From: Microbulbifer variabilis
GTDB taxonomy: Bacteria > Pseudomonadota > Gammaproteobacteria > Pseudomonadales > Cellvibrionaceae
Reading direction: 5' to 3'
Assembly: GCF_020524905.1 (NCBI RefSeq)
Contig: NZ_JAIVKI010000006.1
Span: 62,001 to 126,000, forward strand
Length of the DNA stretch: 64,000 nt
Position numbers and translations under genes: made by a program. The notes under the pieces were generated by a model. The model was not told the origin of the DNA, made no database searches, and saw nothing but the letters and a program-made list of their open reading frames with translations. Positions 61,741-64,000 of this stretch are shown piece by piece. Positions within the stretch are counted from its first letter, which is position 1; each line of letters begins with the position of its first letter.

Positions 61741-64000
61741 ATGAAAAAGCCGCAATTGTGCCGAAAACTACTCGCCTCATTTTTCCAGGTATTTCCCCTT
61801 ATTCCCGTCACCGCGGTTTATCTCGCCAATATAGAGCCAGCCAGGGCAGATTGTACGGTCTCTGGAACCACTGCCACCTGTACCGGCGATATCACTGAAA
61901 CCATTGAATACACCGATGGCTCTGTGACCGAAGTGATCCTTGAGGATCAGACCTCCGCGCTATCGGCCGATGATGGCATCATTTTGACGGATATCGAATC
62001 TGACGGCGAAGATGCATCCGAACTGATAATCACCATCGAAGAATCTGATTACGGCATCGATGTGACCGATACCGCCATTGAGATCATTGCCGAGGGGGGA
62101 GATGGAGAAAGCGCCTCCGGCACTAGCGGCGCCGCCGGCGAGGCTGGTGGTATGACCAATGAGGTGAGTGTCACCATTGATGACGCGCCTGTCACTGCTG
62201 GCGGTGCGGGTATTCTGGGTATCAGTTATGGGGGCTCTGGAGGGGATGGCGCTTTTGACGAGAATGAGCTCGATGAAACCACTGGCGGCGCTGGCGGCGC
62301 GGGCGGCGTTGCGGCGTCGGTCGTTATAGAGCTTTCGGAGGAGATGACCTTTATCAGTCAAGATGGCATCGGTATCCAGGCCAGTGTTAAGGGCGGTGAT
62401 GGCGGAAACGGTGGTGATGCTAACACCAATTTTTTTGCCGATTCTTATGGTGGCGCCGGCGGGGATGGCGGCGAAGTTGCGGGTGTCAATATCAAAAATG
62501 TTGATTCTTCTGGCGAGGTGACAGGCTCTATCTCGATTACCAGTAGCGGTGACTACGATCACGGCATCGTCGCGGAACTGGTTGGCGGTGATGGCGGCCA
62601 GGGGGGGATTGGCTCGGGGGATACCAGTTATGGCGGGGATGGTGGTAACGGCGGCGTCGCCAATGATGCGGACGTTACCCTGGAAGAAGTGACGATCACC
62701 ACCAGCGGTGAGGAGGCCCAGGGACTGCTGGTGCGCAGTTATGGCGGAGCGGGCGGTGCCGGTGGGCAGCCCGGCGTGGCGTTTAGCGTGAATGGCGCCG
62801 ATGGCACGGCGGCGGCCGGTGGTGAGGTCAATATCGCCTTTACCGGCTCTATCACCACCTCTGGCACTGAAGCGCGGGCCATGCTGTTTCAGTCGGTGGG
62901 CGGTTTCAGTGGCGACGGCGGCGATGCCGGCAGCTCCTTCAATGCCTATGGTGCGAACACTACCTCTGCCGAGGCCGATGGCGGCGCCATTACGGTCAGC
63001 ATTGGCAGTGGCAGCTCGCTGACGACAACCGGCGATGTGGCTCCGGCCCTTACTGCGCACAGTGTGGGTGGCAGCGGTGGAGCTGGCAGCTCCTCTAACG
63101 ATATCAGTGCGCTCGGCAGCTCGGGCAGCTCAGGTGGTGACGGCGGAGAAGTTAACGTCACCATAGATGACGCCAGCTTTTCCACTGCGACCGAAAAATC
63201 GACGGCGATCCTACTGCAGAGTATCGGCGGCGGTGGCGGCAGCGGCGGATCATCGACAGGAATCACAGCAGTCGGCGGTTCTGGTGGCAGTGGTGGTGAT
63301 GGGGGAGAGGTATTTCTCACCGTCAGCGAAGCGACGATTACCACGGCAGACGACAATTCCTACGGTATCAGTATCGCCAGTATCGGCGGTGGTGGCGGAA
63401 CGGCGGGCTCCGCTAGTGGTATCGAGTCAGTCGGTGGCACCGGTGGCGATGGCGGCAGTGGGGATAAAGTGCAGCTCGAAGCAGACGAGCTAACCATTAC
63501 TACCGAGGGTGATGATTCGGATGCGATTCTAATTCAATCCCTCGGCGGCGGTGGTGGCGATGGTGGTGGCGCCTTCTCCCTAAGTGCCGAGTTCTCGGCC
63601 GCTTATGGGGGCACGGGTGGAGATGGTGGCACGGGTGGTGAGGTGATCATCAAGCCGGATACGGATAGCAGTTTGTCCATCACCACCAGCGGCTCACGCT
63701 CCTCTGGCATCGTGGCTCATTCTATCGGAGGTGGTGGCGGCACCGGTGGCGCCGATATTTCGATCAGCGCCGGTATTCTGGTTGACGTCGATCTTGGCAT
63801 GAGTGGTGGCGGCGGCAACGGTGCAGATGCTGATTCGGTTACGGTCGACATCGATGCCGATGTGATGACCTCGGGCAACCACTCCAAGGGCATCGAAGCC
63901 CGCTCCGTGGGTGGGGGCGGCGGCAGTGCCGGCTACGACATTTCAGTCAGTGATGCCACCGGGCTGGATTTTTCTTTCACTACCGGCGGGACCGGTGGTG
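61741..64000 (+). CDS. Giant Gly-rich autotransporter-like adhesin, N-terminal part (runs off window)
   Basis: An open frame from ATG 61741 to the window end (at least 753 residues). Residues 1-38 form a long signal peptide (KKPQLCRKLLASFF ... IEPARA-DC), with two Cys just after it. The passenger consists of repeated beta-strand units of about 60-90 residues, each with Ser/Thr-rich strands (such as 'VTIDDA', 'ITTSGEEAQGLLVRSYGG') and Gly clusters (SIGGGGGSGG, GGTGGDGGTGG). Early repeats have YGGAGG; later ones shift to SIGGGGG. This pattern is known from very large type V-secreted passengers whose C-terminal barrel lies far downstream. It is probably a surface adhesin or biofilm protein. A minus-strand frame through the same DNA is a shadow of this composition. 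Confidence 0.8.
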   Translation, partial: MKKPQLCRKLLASFFQVFPLIPVTAVYLANIEPARADCTVSGTTATCTGDITETIEYTDGSVTEVILEDQTSALSADDGIILTDIESDGEDASELIITIEESDYGIDVTDTAIEIIAEGGDGESASGTSGAAGEAGGMTNEVSVTIDDAPVTAGGAGILGISYGGSGGDGAFDENELDETTGGAGGAGGVAASVVIELSEEMTFISQDGIGIQASVKGGDGGNGGDANTNFFADSYGGAGGDGGEVAGVNIKNVDSSGEVTGSISITSSGDYDHGIVAELVGGDGGQGGIGSGDTSYGGDGGNGGVANDADVTLEEVTITTSGEEAQGLLVRSYGGAGGAGGQPGVAFSVNGADGTAAAGGEVNIAFTGSITTSGTEARAMLFQSVGGFSGDGGDAGSSFNAYGANTTSAEADGGAITVSIGSGSSLTTTGDVAPALTAHSVGGSGGAGSSSNDISALGSSGSSGGDGGEVNVTIDDASFSTATEKSTAILLQSIGGGGGSGGSSTGITAVGGSGGSGGDGGEVFLTVSEATITTADDNSYGISIASIGGGGGTAGSASGIESVGGTGGDGGSGDKVQLEADELTITTEGDDSDAILIQSLGGGGGDGGGAFSLSAEFSAAYGGTGGDGGTGGEVIIKPDTDSSLSITTSGSRSSGIVAHSIGGGGGTGGADISISAGILVDVDLGMSGGGGNGADADSVTVDIDADVMTSGNHSKGIEARSVGGGGGSAGYDISVSDATGLDFSFTTGGTGG

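Noticed and set aside
61960-63060. 366-codon minus-strand Ala/Gly/Thr-rich frame (and a second at 62946-63356)
   Set aside because: They arise from the GC-biased Gly codons of the plus-strand adhesin. They have no ribosome site and no domain pattern; the plus frame is open end to end from a signal peptide.

Overview
This window is a 64 kb stretch of a Gram-negative gammaproteobacterial chromosome. LPS and peptidoglycan genes, porins, TonB-dependent receptors, a complete type II secretion operon and the gacA-uvrC-pgsA order all point to the Cellvibrionales/Pseudomonas branch. A marine polysaccharide degrader such as Microbulbifer is my best guess, but that is inference from gene content only.

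Layout. 1-17.6 kb is mostly housekeeping: the 3' end of prpD, a trimeric porin (minus), comEC, an ExbB/ExbD proton-channel pair, msbA-lpxK-kdsB-murB (lipid A flipping and phosphorylation, Kdo activation, peptidoglycan precursor), gacA-uvrC-pgsA, an LpxR-type lipid A deacylase, an LEA2 lipoprotein and an M19 dipeptidase. 17.9-24.6 kb is an A+T-richer accessory island with the remains of a T7-like phage: a truncated terminase large subunit and several small phage genes. Two cargo units sit inside it: an AlbA_2/Schlafen-type gene broken by a perfect 37-bp tandem duplication, with a small membrane protein, and a KAP-family P-loop NTPase. Duplicated terminator-like and other short repeats bracket these units. 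The island stops at the 3' end of a tRNA-Leu gene, next to tRNA-Cys.

25.6-31.5 kb holds a secreted zinc metallopeptidase and a second small island: a subtilisin-like protease without a signal peptide, a 77-residue protein and a Gln/Pro/Gly-rich repeat protein. A short imperfect direct repeat and an integrase remnant flank it. 31.6-43.1 kb returns to core functions: tRNA-Pro, tesB, a TetR regulator, a DUF1285 gene, a lipoprotein/TonB-receptor pair, and the electron-transfer flavoprotein genes (etf-QO divergent from etfBA).

43.2-54.1 kb is a type II secretion operon, gspC to gspM, with no gspN or gspO. An unlisted 33-codon reading frame between gspF and gspG encodes only a prepilin-type leader and helix. 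54.3-64 kb holds two small conserved genes, a hybrid sensor-kinase homologue that lacks its phospho-accepting histidine, an Oar-like TonB receptor divergent from an S1/P1 nuclease across two look-alike operator palindromes, and the start of a very large Gly-rich autotransporter-like adhesin that runs off the window.

The best candidates for undescribed biology are (1) the AlbA_2 + KAP cargo of the phage remnant, likely anti-phage; (2) the protease/77-aa/repeat-protein island; and (3) the micro-pseudopilin in the T2SS operon.
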